64,000 bases of DNA from Kosmotoga arenicorallina S304 (GTDB lineage Bacteria > Thermotogota > Thermotogae > Petrotogales > Kosmotogaceae), in the NCBI RefSeq assembly GCF_001636545.1, contig NZ_JFHK01000003.1, positions 124,001 to 188,000 on the forward strand. The letters are read 5' to 3'. Of this stretch, positions 41,304-51,134 are shown piece after piece (positions within the stretch are counted from its first letter, which is position 1; every line of letters begins with the position of its first letter). The translations under genes were made by a program, and so were the position numbers. The notes beneath the pieces are model-generated. The model saw nothing but the letters and a program-made list of their open reading frames with translations, was not told the DNA's origin and did not search any database.

Positions 41304-41966
41304 TTGAAAAAAGCATTTTCTATTTTTCTGGTGATGTTGGTTGTCGTCTCCATTTTCGCTGCTACCAGCACGGTCAGGATCAGTGCAAAGAAGATTTCAG
41401 GAAAAAAAGATTCCGTATTCCTTACCGGAGATGTTTATATCGAAAAAGAAGGCGATGTGTCATTAACCACTGACACTGCTACCATGACCGCTAAAAATGG
41501 CAGCTGGAATCATATCGAAACAGCTGGGCTGACCCATGTCAATTTTTCTTCCGGTGATGCAACTTCAATGAATATGGTTTATGATCTCGACATATCTAAA
41601 GGGACACTCTTGCACAATGTTAGCGCCGTATTCAATGACGATACCGGCAAAAGAAAAATAATGATAAAAAATGCTAAGAAACTCGATTTCGATTTAAACA
41701 AAAAAGAATACTCGGGCGAATCGCTTCCTAAAAATGCCGAAGACTTCAAGCCCCTTGAAATACAGTACAAAGATGAACTCACGGCAAATTCCCTTTATTT
41801 TGAATACAGCGAAAGCACAGGGATAATATTGCTCGAGGGAGACGTATTCGTGAATGATATCAAAAACAAGAGGAAGATATATGCCACCAAGCTTTATTAC
41901 AACACCAACGATGATTCCTTTGAAGGTGAAAACGTCTCACTTGAAATGATATTTGAGGAGGATTAG
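41304..41966 (+). CDS. Secreted OstA/LptA-like beta-jellyroll protein
   Basis: 220 residues. A signal peptide ([18 protein letters not shown]) is followed by repeated beta-strands of the LptA/OstA type: [20 protein letters not shown], and later [15 protein letters not shown]. In diderms LptA bridges lipid transport to the outer membrane. Thermotogota have an outer toga but no classical LPS, so its cargo would be unknown. The TTG start follows AAGGGGG. It is two bases from serS, hence in an operon with housekeeping genes. Confidence 0.72.
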   Translation: MKKAFSIFLVMLVVVSIFAATSTVRISAKKISGKKDSVFLTGDVYIEKEGDVSLTTDTATMTAKNGSWNHIETAGLTHVNFSSGDATSMNMVYDLDISKGTLLHNVSAVFNDDTGKRKIMIKNAKKLDFDLNKKEYSGESLPKNAEDFKPLEIQYKDELTANSLYFEYSESTGIILLEGDVFVNDIKNKRKIYATKLYYNTNDDSFEGENVSLEMIFEED

Positions 41967-41968
41967 TT

Positions 41969-43243
41969 GTGATAGATATAAAAATAGTTAGAAACAATCC
42001 AGAGATAATTGAAAACGCCCTCAAAAATCGAAACGCCGATCCAGCTCTGCTTGAAGAACTTCTGAAGATCGATGTAGAAAGGCGTCAGGTCATTGCAGCT
42101 GCTGACAGGAAGAAAGCCGAAAGAAACGCAATTTCATCGAATATCGCAAAATTGATGTCTGAAGGGAAGAAAGCAGAGGCTCAGGAGCTAAAAGCGAAAG
42201 CGAAGGAAATATCTCTAGAGGTCAAAGAGCTTAATCAAAGAGCTGGTGAGCTCGATGAACTTCTCCAAATGAAACTTCTTTATATTCCCAACATACCGCA
42301 TTCTAGTGTACCCATCGGGTCTGACGAAAGCGAAAACGTAGTGGTGAGAAAATGGGGAGAACCCAGGAATTTCGATTTTGAACCCAAACCTCATTGGGAA
42401 CTTGGAGTCCAGAGTGAACAGATGGATTTCGACAGAGCTGCCAGATTAAGCGGTTCAAGGTTTGTGGTCTTGAGAAATCATCTGGCAAAACTCGAGAGAG
42501 CTCTGATAAATTTCATGCTTGATCTTCATACCACTGAGCACGGTTATCAGGAAGTGTCTCTACCGCATTTAGTAAAACGGGAAACCATGATGTCAACGGG
42601 GCAATTGCCAAAGTTCGAAGAAGAGGCTTACAAAACAGACCCGGATGATATGTTTTTAATCCCAACGGCAGAAGTACCTCTAGTAGGACAACATCGTGAC
42701 GAAATCCTTGAACTGAACAGCTTGCCAAGAAGATATACAGCTTACACTCCCTGTTACAGGCGAGAAGCGGGTAGCTATGGACGAGATGTAAAGGGTATGA
42801 TAAGAGTACATCAATTTGACAAGGTTGAACTCGTCTGGTTTACCCTTCCGGAAGCTTCTTATGAAGCCCTTGAAACCCTTACGGAAAACGCTGAGGAAGT
42901 GTTGAAAAGGTTAAAGCTTCCATATAGAGTGGTATCCCTGTGCACCGGTGATCTAGGTTTCGCTGCCGCCAAAACCTATGATCTGGAAGTATGGCTTCCT
43001 TCTTACAACACATATAGGGAAATTTCTTCATGTAGTAATGTAGAGGACTTTCAGGCGAGAAGAGGGAATATACGCTTTAGAGACAAAGATAACAAATTGA
43101 AATTTGTACATACACTTAATGGTTCTGGATTGGCAGTTGGTAGAACACTAGTTGCTATTGTTGAAAACTACCAGCTTCCGGATGGCAGAATAAGAGTACC
43201 GGAAGCTCTTATCCCTTATATGGGATTGGAGGTAATTGGTTGA
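41969..43243 (+). CDS. serS: Seryl-tRNA synthetase
   Basis: 424 residues, normal length. An N-terminal two-helix coiled-coil arm (about 30-100) binds the long variable arm of tRNA-Ser. The class II motifs are visible: motif 2 [25 protein letters not shown] (in part) near 260 and motif 3 [18 protein letters not shown] near 375. It charges tRNA-Ser with serine. The start is GTG after GAGGAGG. Confidence 0.96.
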   Translation: MIDIKIVRNNPEIIENALKNRNADPALLEELLKIDVERRQVIAAADRKKAERNAISSNIAKLMSEGKKAEAQELKAKAKEISLEVKELNQRAGELDELLQMKLLYIPNIPHSSVPIGSDESENVVVRKWGEPRNFDFEPKPHWELGVQSEQMDFDRAARLSGSRFVVLRNHLAKLERALINFMLDLHTTEHGYQEVSLPHLVKRETMMSTGQLPKFEEEAYKTDPDDMFLIPTAEVPLVGQHRDEILELNSLPRRYTAYTPCYRREAGSYGRDVKGMIRVHQFDKVELVWFTLPEASYEALETLTENAEEVLKRLKLPYRVVSLCTGDLGFAAAKTYDLEVWLPSYNTYREISSCSNVEDFQARRGNIRFRDKDNKLKFVHTLNGSGLAVGRTLVAIVENYQLPDGRIRVPEALIPYMGLEVIG

Positions 43244-43942
43244 GTGCCAAATGCTTTCTGGGTTGAGCATATTGAAAAAGGCAAGATATATCTTTCGCCT
43301 TCGGAAGCGAAACATCTAAAAGTACTGAGAGCGAAAACCGGGGATTTGTTAACAGGTTTGGATGGAAAGGGAAATATCTATCGCTTCCAGCTCGAGAATA
43401 TTGGTAAAAGGGAAACAACAGGGAGGCTTTTAAGCGTTGAGCATGTAAACAGGAATGAGCAGAAGCTCATTGTTCTTGTAGCCACTACTAAATGGCCGCG
43501 ATTGCGGCTGGTAATGGAAAAGGCTGTAGAGCTCGGAATTGACAGGATTGAATTGTTCAACAGCAAACATAGCGTTGCCAGAGCTTCAAAAGATAAATCA
43601 GATAAGTTCATTTCGGTAATGCGTGAAGCATCAAAGCAGTGTTTGAATCCCTATTTGCCGGAACTCCAAATCATAGATTCGGCGGATAAAATAGCATTAA
43701 ATAATGCGACTAATTTTCTGTTAGATTTTTACGGAAAACCTTTTCAGAGCTTCAGCAGTAAAATTGCTACAAGTAGAAGTGTCAGAATTTTGGTTGGGCC
43801 AGAAGGCGGGTTTTCAAAGAACGAGCTGGAATTATTCCAACGTTTCAGTTCTGTGGTGTCTTTAGGAAAAAGAATTCTTCGGGTTGAGACAGCTGTAATT
43901 GTCTCTGTTTCCTTTGTATCTCTTCTGATGGGGAGATTTTAA
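43244..43942 (+). CDS. rsmE: 16S rRNA m3U1498 methyltransferase (RsmE)
   Basis: 232 residues. N-terminal PUA-like domain (HIEKGKIYLSPSEAKHLKVLRA) and C-terminal SPOUT knot domain with the SAM-binding VGPEGGFSKNELELF, then SLGKRILRVETA. It methylates U1498 of 16S rRNA. GTG start directly behind serS, with GGAGG 18 bases upstream inside serS, so it is translationally coupled. Confidence 0.93.
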   Translation: MPNAFWVEHIEKGKIYLSPSEAKHLKVLRAKTGDLLTGLDGKGNIYRFQLENIGKRETTGRLLSVEHVNRNEQKLIVLVATTKWPRLRLVMEKAVELGIDRIELFNSKHSVARASKDKSDKFISVMREASKQCLNPYLPELQIIDSADKIALNNATNFLLDFYGKPFQSFSSKIATSRSVRILVGPEGGFSKNELELFQRFSSVVSLGKRILRVETAVIVSVSFVSLLMGRF

Positions 43943-43958
43943 GAAAGGGGTGAGGTTT

Positions 43959-44318
43959 ATGGAAGACCAGATTTCCTTTATGAAGCAATTTCGGGAAATT
44001 TCTCATGAATACCGCGAAAAACTCTCTGAAGCAAAAACACCTGCGGACGTTGGTGATATCTTTATAACTTTCATTCACAAAATGCTTGTCAATGTGGGCA
44101 TCGAAGTTTCAAACAAGGCCATCGAATACATTGTTTTCGATCCTGAAAGTGAGGAGATAGTCAAATTTGAAAAGCCATTGTATGAAAAGCTCACCGAAAT
44201 CTTCAAAAAAAGCGATCTTGAAAACATCATCCAGAAAATGGCCTTAACAGCCAAACATAGACATATGCAAATAACACATGATACTGATAGAACAGATATG
44301 TACAGAAGACATGATTGA
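43959..44318 (+). CDS. Hypothetical cytosolic protein
   Basis: 119 residues, mostly helical, charged, with no signal peptide or known motif. ATG 43959 follows AAAGGGGTGAGG. It lies between rsmE and an aldo/keto reductase gene and appears to be in the same operon. I do not recognise a family. Confidence 0.65.
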   Translation: MEDQISFMKQFREISHEYREKLSEAKTPADVGDIFITFIHKMLVNVGIEVSNKAIEYIVFDPESEEIVKFEKPLYEKLTEIFKKSDLENIIQKMALTAKHRHMQITHDTDRTDMYRRHD

Positions 44319-44334
44319 AATAAGGAGTGAGAAT

Positions 44335-45291
44335 ATGGAATATCGCAAAGTAGGAAAATGGGGACTTAAAATCAGCGAGCTTTCTTTAGGCTCCTGGTTG
44401 ACCTTTGGAAACCAGCTCGATGTAGATAATGCTAAGGAAGCAATGAAAGAAGCTTTCAAAAATGGAATAAATTTCTTTGATACCGCTGAAGCATATGCAA
44501 GCGGCATGGCTGAGTTCATAATGGGGCAAGTGCTAAAAGAATTCAGAAGAACAGATATAGTAGTATCAACGAAAATCTTCTGGGGAGGTAACGGTCCAAA
44601 TGACAGGGGCCTTTCGCGAAAGCATCTTCTTGAGGGAACTTGGAATTCTTTGAAAAGACTCCAGCTTGATTATGTCGATCTGATATATTGTCACAGACCT
44701 GATCCTGAAACTCCCATAGAAGAAACTGTCTTCGCGATGGATTATATAATCAGGAATGGCTTAGCCCTATACTGGGGAACTTCAGAATGGAGTGGTGACC
44801 AGCTTGAAGCTGCTCATAAGGCGTGCAGAGAGCTCAACTGCATACCTCCTATTGTTGAACAGCCGCTGTATAACATGCTCTCCAGGGAACGCGTTGAAAA
44901 AGAATATCTTCCAATATACGAAAAATATGGTATGGGATTGACCACATTCAGCCCTCTTGCCTCTGGAATACTAACAGGAAAATACAACAACGGCATACCC
45001 GAAAACAGCAGATTAGCTCGCTTCCCGGGACTCAGAAAGCATCTTGAAGAACGTGGTTTACTTGGTGATGAGACTATCAGGAAAGTGAGAGAGATAGGAA
45101 AAATCGCCGAAGAAATCGGTGCAAAGCAATCTCAACTTGCCCTCGCGTGGTGCTTGAAAAATCCCAATGTTAGCAGTGTAATTCTTGGCGTTAGTAACGT
45201 AGATCAGCTTAAAGAAAACCTGAAAGCACTGGAAGTAAAAGAAAAGCTGTCAGAAGAGGTTATGGAGAGAATAAAGAAGATTTTGGAATGA
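44335..45291 (+). CDS. Aldo/keto reductase (Kv-beta/YghZ-like)
   Basis: 318 residues, a TIM-barrel AKR. The catalytic tetrad is visible: Asp in FFDTAEAY with Tyr four residues on (near 47-52), Lys in VVSTKIFW (near 79) and His in IYCHRPD (near 120). NADPH-binding residues are in the C-terminal ILGVSNVDQLKENLKAL. It reduces aldehydes or ketones. The substrate is unknown. ATG 44335 follows AAGGAG. Confidence 0.92.
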   Translation: MEYRKVGKWGLKISELSLGSWLTFGNQLDVDNAKEAMKEAFKNGINFFDTAEAYASGMAEFIMGQVLKEFRRTDIVVSTKIFWGGNGPNDRGLSRKHLLEGTWNSLKRLQLDYVDLIYCHRPDPETPIEETVFAMDYIIRNGLALYWGTSEWSGDQLEAAHKACRELNCIPPIVEQPLYNMLSRERVEKEYLPIYEKYGMGLTTFSPLASGILTGKYNNGIPENSRLARFPGLRKHLEERGLLGDETIRKVREIGKIAEEIGAKQSQLALAWCLKNPNVSSVILGVSNVDQLKENLKALEVKEKLSEEVMERIKKILE

Positions 45292-45330
45292 AGGAAAGCT
45301 TGGAAGCCGAGAAACAAGAAGAACCAAGTT

Positions 45331-45535
45331 ACGAGAAAATCGAGAATCCGAGAAGCGAGAGTGCGAGATCCGAGAGAACTTCTAAACACCAGCAGAGCTG
45401 GTCGTGGCAACTCCGAAGGAGTTCATAACACTGGCGTAGCCAGTCATACCCACGCGCAGCGTGCTTAGCCGCTGCAAAGCAGCTCTCGCCTTCTCGGTTA
45501 CTTAGTCTCGGCTCTCGGGTTCTCGATTTTCTCGT
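45331..45535. repeat. Multi-hairpin intergenic repeat, copy 2
   Basis: The gap 45292-45604 is filled by this element. Outer arms are a perfect 16-bp inverted repeat (45331-45346 ACGAGAAAATCGAGAA with 45520-45535), enclosing five hairpins in reverse orientation to copy 1: ACCAGC-AGA-GCTGGT, AACTCC-GAA-GGAGTT, ACTGGC-GTA-GCCAGT, CACGC-GCA-GCGTG and GCTGC-AAA-GCAGC. The stretch 45373-45470 is identical to the copy at 60.0 kb. The remainder of the gap holds a TATTAT (45571 region) that may serve the next gene. Confidence 0.92.
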
Positions 45536-45604
45536 GACTCGTTTTAATAGCGCTGGCTTTGAATATGGTATTATCTAATTAAAACTACCCAAGTGGAGAT
45601 GAGT

Positions 45605-46051
45605 ATGGAAAAGCCAGAAAGCAGTATGACCCCAAGAGAGATTTTTGAAACGCTCTTTGACCTGACAAGGGTTTTCACCAAATATTTTTATGAGCAGGTT
45701 GAAATAGGAGAGCTTAAAACTGCGGAATTTTTCATTATGTTGCTAGTGCATCTCAAAGGTCCAAAAAAAATGCACGAAATTGCCGATGCTTTTCATTTGA
45801 CCAGAGCGAATACAACGATCCTCGTGGACAATATGGAAAATCTTGGCTATCTCAAAAGGGAGCGCTCAAATGAGGATCGCAGAGTTGTCTTTGTGCATAT
45901 CACAAAGAAAGGCAAGAAGCTTTGTGAAAGCATACTGAACAATTTCAACGACATAGTTTCCGATTTCCTCAACAAAGTCCCAAGGGACGATATTGAAATT
46001 ATCGAAGATGCCTTCGGGAGATTAACAAGGCTTTTCATAAACGGGCATTAA
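45605..46051 (+). CDS. MarR-family transcriptional regulator
   Basis: 148 residues. Winged helix at about 50-115 (MHEIADAFHLTRANTTILVDNMENLGYLKRERS) with the wing NEDRRVVFV. No target gene is adjacent in the same direction, so it may act in trans. ATG 45605 is chosen behind TGGAG. Two upstream in-frame starts at 45593 and 45599 overlap or abut that site. Confidence 0.88.
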   Translation: MEKPESSMTPREIFETLFDLTRVFTKYFYEQVEIGELKTAEFFIMLLVHLKGPKKMHEIADAFHLTRANTTILVDNMENLGYLKRERSNEDRRVVFVHITKKGKKLCESILNNFNDIVSDFLNKVPRDDIEIIEDAFGRLTRLFINGH

Positions 46052-46077
46052 CCTATTGCAAATATCTTCGATGAAAT

Positions 46078-47922
46078 TCACGATAAGGAACTGCCCTTAT
46101 CATCTACCTTTCGGACTTCCAGAGCTTTTGCTATTGTAAATATAGTGCCGATGGACCAGAGCTGGGGAGAACAGCTTGCAGGATATTCCACTACATCATT
46201 TTTAGTTTCCTCTCTGGAAAGACCGCTGAAAAGTTCCGGAAGCCTTTTGTCATGGAACTTGTCCATTGCCTCCAACAGCGCTTCGGAAATTTTTTTTGCT
46301 TCTTTGGTATATCCGTATTTCAACAGTCCCATTATTATGATTGAGTTATCATGAGGCCAAACACTTCCATTATGATAGGAAAAGGGATTATATCTTCTCA
46401 TATCTGTTGAAAGAGTTCTTATCCCCCAACCGGTAAAAAGTTCAGGGGAAAGCAATTTTTTCACCACCGGGGCAACCTTGTCATCGTCAACAATACCTGT
46501 GAAAAGACACTGCCCGGGATTAGAACTTATCGAATCCACCTTCCGTTTGTTCCCGTCCAAAGCAATAGCGAAATATTTTTCATCTTCCAGCCAGAAATCC
46601 CTATTGAAGCGATACTTCAACGCTTTCGCCTTTTCATCAAGAGAATAAGCTTTGTTTTCTTTGCCAAGACGCCTGTAAATGCAAGCCAATAAATGATATG
46701 CCAAGTACAAGTACCCCTGAACTTCAACAAAAGCAACAGGAGGTTGTGCAAGCTCTCCGCTCTTGAAGCTAACCGAATCGCCAGAATCTTTCCAGCCTTG
46801 TGTTTTAAGACCGCGCTCGGAAAGTGGCAAATATTCCACATAGCCATCGCCATCACTATCGCCGTATTCGTAGATCCACCTTTCTGCGGCTTCAATGTGT
46901 GGAAATAAACCTTTCACCGTTTCAATATCATCAGTGAATTTCAGGTATTCGCCAGCAAGAATTATGTAAAGAAGAGTCGCATCAATGGTGCCATAATATC
47001 TCTCAAAGGGCAATTGATTGTTTAGAGATAGGTAGTTCAGCCTTGCCTCATGGATTATCTTCCCGGGAGTGGCATCTCTGAAATCATCTTTCACATCTGC
47101 TTGAAAAGCCCCGAGTACTTCGAGTACTGTTTTTGCGATATCAGGAAAATAGTTCAATGTTTGCAATGCAAATATCAAACTATCCCTACCAAATACTGTG
47201 GCGTACCAGGGAAGTCCCGCTGCGGGAAAATCTCCGTATTTGGTGGGTATCATAAGCATTTTCAAATCATCTAAGGTGCCTTTAATTATGGAAGGAAATT
47301 CACCAAAGCCATTCAGATCAAGCCTGATTGGCCTATCCTCCAGTATATTCTTAAATAATTTCTCTGATTTCAGCTCTTTCTTGAAATGAAGGTATCCTTT
47401 CGTTGAAAAAACTTCTTTTGGTTTCAGGATAAAATGCCCACCCGGAAGCGTATTTTCTATCCTATATGTTGCTGTTTCATCCTCATGAAAAAAACCCTTA
47501 TGTTCTGAAAGAATTTCTGAATTCGAGAGCCCAAAATATGAATCGTTTAACTCTCTTACAGCAAAAATATCTTCATAACCGCATCTGATAGAATAATCGA
47601 TTTTAAGCTCAACTCGCTGGTCTGAAAAATTATCAAGCTTTATTTCAACTTCAAGCTTGTTGCCAAGTAATTTGAGAGTTTCTTCTACAAACAGGTCATA
47701 ATCATTTTTTAATGGCGAAGAACGAAGTAGATACCTGTTTATAAGCCCGTCAAAGGTGAACCTTGTTTTGAGCTTCCTGGCTTTTTTGTCGGTTCTTAAC
47801 TGTAACCCCGAGCAAAATCTCGTATCTTCGAGATATAAACCGGCAGCAGGATAATTCATCGAATCAATAGTTCCGTTATCATCAGAGACCATCATTAAAT
47901 TGCCATTCTTCATTATTTTCAT
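46078..47922 (-). CDS. Amylo-alpha-1,6-glucosidase / glycogen-debranching-type enzyme
   Basis: 614 residues. An N-terminal beta domain (about 1-200, GDE_N-like) is followed by an (alpha/alpha)6 barrel (about 220-600) of the GDE/GH15-like fold: AAGLPWYATVFGRDSLIFALQ, QGWKDSGDSV and SYHNGSVWPHDNSIIIMGL with the usual acidic residues. These enzymes cleave alpha-1,6 branch points or related glucosides. It is divergent from an alpha-glucosidase gene, so the pair probably acts in cytosolic alpha-glucan breakdown. A related role on compatible-solute glucosides is possible. Confidence 0.86.
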   Translation of the reverse strand: MKIMKNGNLMMVSDDNGTIDSMNYPAAGLYLEDTRFCSGLQLRTDKKARKLKTRFTFDGLINRYLLRSSPLKNDYDLFVEETLKLLGNKLEVEIKLDNFSDQRVELKIDYSIRCGYEDIFAVRELNDSYFGLSNSEILSEHKGFFHEDETATYRIENTLPGGHFILKPKEVFSTKGYLHFKKELKSEKLFKNILEDRPIRLDLNGFGEFPSIIKGTLDDLKMLMIPTKYGDFPAAGLPWYATVFGRDSLIFALQTLNYFPDIAKTVLEVLGAFQADVKDDFRDATPGKIIHEARLNYLSLNNQLPFERYYGTIDATLLYIILAGEYLKFTDDIETVKGLFPHIEAAERWIYEYGDSDGDGYVEYLPLSERGLKTQGWKDSGDSVSFKSGELAQPPVAFVEVQGYLYLAYHLLACIYRRLGKENKAYSLDEKAKALKYRFNRDFWLEDEKYFAIALDGNKRKVDSISSNPGQCLFTGIVDDDKVAPVVKKLLSPELFTGWGIRTLSTDMRRYNPFSYHNGSVWPHDNSIIIMGLLKYGYTKEAKKISEALLEAMDKFHDKRLPELFSGLSREETKNDVVEYPASCSPQLWSIGTIFTIAKALEVRKVDDKGSSLS

Positions 47923-48070
47923 AAGTATCCTCCCGCTCTTAAATAACTAGTTTTCGTTATTATAGCAAAGCAAATTAAATCAGTAATATTTTTTCTGTTA
48001 ATTTGTTTCTATTGAAAATGGCATGCTTTTGATAACATATTAATATATGCTGATTGAAAGGGGTTTGTTT

Positions 48071-49663
48071 ATGTCCGAAAAATGGTGGAAAAGCGCTGTA
48101 ATTTACCAGATTTATCCTCGAAGCTTTAAAGACACCAACGGTGATGGGATTGGTGATTTAAAGGGAATAACTTCAAAATTGGACTATATAAAAGAGCTTG
48201 GTGTCAATGCAATCTGGTTATCTCCAATTTACAAATCACCGATGAAGGATTTTGGCTACGACATTTCTGATTATTACGAGATCGATCCCATTTTCGGGAA
48301 CATGGAAGATTTTGACGAACTTCTTGAACAAGCACATAAGAGGGATTTGAAAGTAATCCTCGATATGGTGATCAACCACACTTCTGACCAGCACCCATGG
48401 TTCAAAGAATCAAGGTCTTCACGGACAAATCCAAAAGCCGACTGGTATATCTGGGTAGATGGAGAGAAAGGCACTCTGCCAAACAACTGGTGTTCATACT
48501 TTGGAGGAAGCGCCTGGGAATGGGACGAGAATAGGAAGCAGTATTATTTGCACCTCTTTGCCAAAGAGCAACCAGATCTTAACTGGCGAAATCCCGAAGT
48601 AAAAAGAGAATTGTTTAATGTAGTTAAATTCTGGCTTGATAAAGGCGTGGATGGATTCAGATTTGACGTGGTTAATCTCTTTTTCAAAGACGCCAAGTTA
48701 AGGAACAATCCGCCTAAAAAGAAAAAAACAGAAATTGACTTCGAAAACTTCTACAATGTATTCACCAGAGACAGGCCCGAAACGTTGCTCGTAATTGAAG
48801 AACTTCAAGAACTCATAGATAGTTACGGAGATAGGGTTACCATTGGAGAAGTTGCAACAGATCTTGGAATAATCCAGTATTTCGAATACACAAAGCCTGG
48901 AAGGCTGAACCTTGCATTTAATTTCGAATTCAAAGACGTACCAAAATTTAGTGCTAAGACATTTAAGGAAGTGGTTGAATTCACTGAAAAAATCTTTGAA
49001 GACGCTGCATGGCCCAGCTACGTATTGGGGAATCACGATTCCCCGAGATTTATTTCGAGATTTTCGGATGGTGTTTTTGAAGAAGAACGCGCCAAACTGC
49101 TTGCCACGATGCTTTTGACTCTCAGGGGAACTCCCTTTATTTACATGGGTGAAGAAATAGGCATGAGAGAAGGGAATATCCCCTTTGAAAAGCTTCAAGA
49201 TCCGCTGGGACTTAATCTCTGGCCAAAACGCAAAGGGCGTGATGGTTGCAGGACCCCGATGCAATGGGACAATAGCAAATATGCAGGATTTTCAACAGTT
49301 GACCCCTGGCTTCCGGTAAACCCGGATAAGGAATTTGTAAATGCGGAAATACAGGAAAAAGATCCCGATTCTATGCTTAACTTTTACAAAAAATTGCTTG
49401 CCCTTAGAAAGAATTCCAATGCTTTGAAGCTTGGTGATTATATTTCAATAAGAACTAATAATTCAGAGGTATTCGCTTATTTAAGGGTCTTCAATAATAA
49501 GAGGATACTTGTAATCCTCAATTTTAGCGCCGAAAGTGTAAAAGTAAATTTGAACCTCTCTGAAAAGAATGGGTTCAACATAATCTTTGGAACTCATAAA
49601 GATAGCGGAGTTATAAACTCTTTCATTGAGTTAGAGCCTTTTGAAGCAGTATTGGCGGAATAG
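48071..49663 (+). CDS. GH13 alpha-glucosidase (oligo-1,6-glucosidase/trehalose-6-phosphate hydrolase-like)
   Basis: 530 residues. GH13 regions are intact: VINHTSDQHPWF, nucleophile Asp in GFRFDVVN near residue 199, acid/base Glu in TIGEVATD near 260 and Asp in GNHDSPRF near 322. The N-terminus WWKSAVIYQIYPRSFKDTNGDG is typical of subfamilies that act on short alpha-glucosides. It has no signal peptide, so it is cytosolic. ATG 48071 follows AAAGGGG. Confidence 0.94.
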   Translation: MSEKWWKSAVIYQIYPRSFKDTNGDGIGDLKGITSKLDYIKELGVNAIWLSPIYKSPMKDFGYDISDYYEIDPIFGNMEDFDELLEQAHKRDLKVILDMVINHTSDQHPWFKESRSSRTNPKADWYIWVDGEKGTLPNNWCSYFGGSAWEWDENRKQYYLHLFAKEQPDLNWRNPEVKRELFNVVKFWLDKGVDGFRFDVVNLFFKDAKLRNNPPKKKKTEIDFENFYNVFTRDRPETLLVIEELQELIDSYGDRVTIGEVATDLGIIQYFEYTKPGRLNLAFNFEFKDVPKFSAKTFKEVVEFTEKIFEDAAWPSYVLGNHDSPRFISRFSDGVFEEERAKLLATMLLTLRGTPFIYMGEEIGMREGNIPFEKLQDPLGLNLWPKRKGRDGCRTPMQWDNSKYAGFSTVDPWLPVNPDKEFVNAEIQEKDPDSMLNFYKKLLALRKNSNALKLGDYISIRTNNSEVFAYLRVFNNKRILVILNFSAESVKVNLNLSEKNGFNIIFGTHKDSGVINSFIELEPFEAVLAE

Positions 49664-49687
49664 AAAAGCCCCTTTTCAGGGGCTTTT
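49664..49687. terminator. Bidirectional terminator
   Basis: AAAAGCCCCT-TTTC-AGGGGCTTTT between the alpha-glucosidase gene and the convergent SIS gene. Confidence 0.92.
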
Positions 49688-49696
49688 CTTAATGCG

Positions 49697-50623
49697 TTAA
49701 TCCAGATTGGTTTTTACCGATTTTGAAAGATTTCTTGGTTTGTCAGGATTTAGCCCTTCCGTTATGGCTTTTTTGTATCCGAGGTAAAAAAGCGGAATTA
49801 CCCTCAAAGGGCTTTCAAGCCCATTCTTATATTTGACATCAATATCACCACCTGGTCCAATCTCGAGAACGTAAGCTCCCATATTTTTTAACTCTTTTGA
49901 TAGCTCCTCTTCATGTTTTGTACCCATTGATTGCAATACGACAAAGGTCTTATTTGTAAGATTCGAAATAGGTCCGTGTCTGTATTCCAGCGGTTCATGA
50001 AATTCTGTCGGTTGTTGTGCCATCTCTTGAATTTTCAATGCCCCTTCTTTTGCGATACCATAAAGTTCCTCAAATCCGAGAAAAACGAAATGGCTGTATC
50101 TGGCAAGGTCTATGCTATCTATGATTTCAGCTCCTCTATTTAATACTGTTTCTGCTTCCTCAGGCAGGATGTTACCACCAACATTTTTGAGGAACAGGTA
50201 TAAGATCGCGGAAAAAGAGCCAGTCATCACGATACTCTCTTCATTGGCATAATCTAGAGCCATTGACTCACCACAAACTTTCAATAGCTCAGATGATGGC
50301 ACACAAGAAATACCCAGAGTTTCATATCCTAACTTTTTAAGTTTGTTCGCAGCAAAGACTGTTTCTGAAGATTCCCCTGTTCGTGAGAGTAATATTGCCT
50401 TGCCAGAATCTGGAATGCGTCCCTTAATAACAACCTGCCCGCCGCTTATTACTTCTGCTCTGTAACCGTGCTTGACAAAGGTTCTCGAAAGTATCAAACC
50501 CAGGTTATAGGATGAACCACAACCTACAAAAAGATAATTTTCTTCTCTGGATAACTTCACTAAAAGTTTCTCGGTTTTCTCAATCAAATCAGGAATTCTC
50601 AGAATTTCCTTAAGTGTATGCAT
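49697..50623 (-). CDS. SIS-domain sugar isomerase/deglycase
   Basis: 308 residues with two SIS domains: FVGCGSSYNLGLILSRTF and ILLSRTGESSET in the first (about 35-150), and FVFLGFEELYGIAKEGALK with EPLEYRHGP in the second (about 185-290). The layout resembles the isomerase half of GlmS, AgaS and the Frl/Fra-type deglycases, which act on amino-sugar phosphates or glycated amino acids. It is the last gene of the minus-strand operon, so it probably handles the sugar part of the imported substrate. ATG 50623 follows GGAGGAG. Confidence 0.86.
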   Translation of the reverse strand: MHTLKEILRIPDLIEKTEKLLVKLSREENYLFVGCGSSYNLGLILSRTFVKHGYRAEVISGGQVVIKGRIPDSGKAILLSRTGESSETVFAANKLKKLGYETLGISCVPSSELLKVCGESMALDYANEESIVMTGSFSAILYLFLKNVGGNILPEEAETVLNRGAEIIDSIDLARYSHFVFLGFEELYGIAKEGALKIQEMAQQPTEFHEPLEYRHGPISNLTNKTFVVLQSMGTKHEEELSKELKNMGAYVLEIGPGGDIDVKYKNGLESPLRVIPLFYLGYKKAITEGLNPDKPRNLSKSVKTNLD

Positions 50624-50636
50624 TTTGTCTCCTCCA

Positions 50637-51134
50637 TTAACCTCTATCGTATATCGAATTACCGAAGCTGTCGATAGCCACAATCAATGGGAATTTTTCG
50701 ACTTCCAATCTGTAAACTGCTTCAGGGCCAAGCTCAGGAAAGGCTATTATGTCCGCTTTCACTACTTTTTTTGAAAGGGCAGCTGCAGTCCCGCTTGAAG
50801 TGATGAAGTATAGAGCCGAGTATTTTTGGCAAAGCTCTCTCACATAATCATTTCTCCTTCCCTTTCCAATTGTTGCCCTTACACCCAATTTCAGGAGCAT
50901 TTCCAGAAATGGGTCCATCCTTATAGAAGTTGTGGGCCCAATAGCCCCAATTTCCGATCCAGATACTTTTTTCGCCGGGCCTGCGTAAAAAATTATTTTC
51001 TCCTTGAGATATAGAGGAATCTCTCCCTTAGTTTCAAGGATTTCTCTTAACCTTTTTTGAGCTGCATCACGCATTACTATAAACTCACCTGAAAAGTGTA
51101 TCATTTCTCCGACTTTAAATTCAGGAATCTTCAA
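50637..51134 (-). CDS. Class I fumarase / tartrate dehydratase beta subunit
   Basis: 165 residues, the C-terminal-type domain of [4Fe-4S] hydro-lyases: VMRDAAQKRLREIL, then IGPTTSIRMDPFLEMLLKLG and GKGRR. Together with the alpha subunit it should hydrate fumarate to malate. Fourteen-base overlap with the alpha gene. Its place directly behind a fumarate-releasing lyase gene argues for fumarate rather than tartrate. Confidence 0.92.
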   Translation of the reverse strand: MKIPEFKVGEMIHFSGEFIVMRDAAQKRLREILETKGEIPLYLKEKIIFYAGPAKKVSGSEIGAIGPTTSIRMDPFLEMLLKLGVRATIGKGRRNDYVRELCQKYSALYFITSSGTAAALSKKVVKADIIAFPELGPEAVYRLEVEKFPLIVAIDSFGNSIYDRG

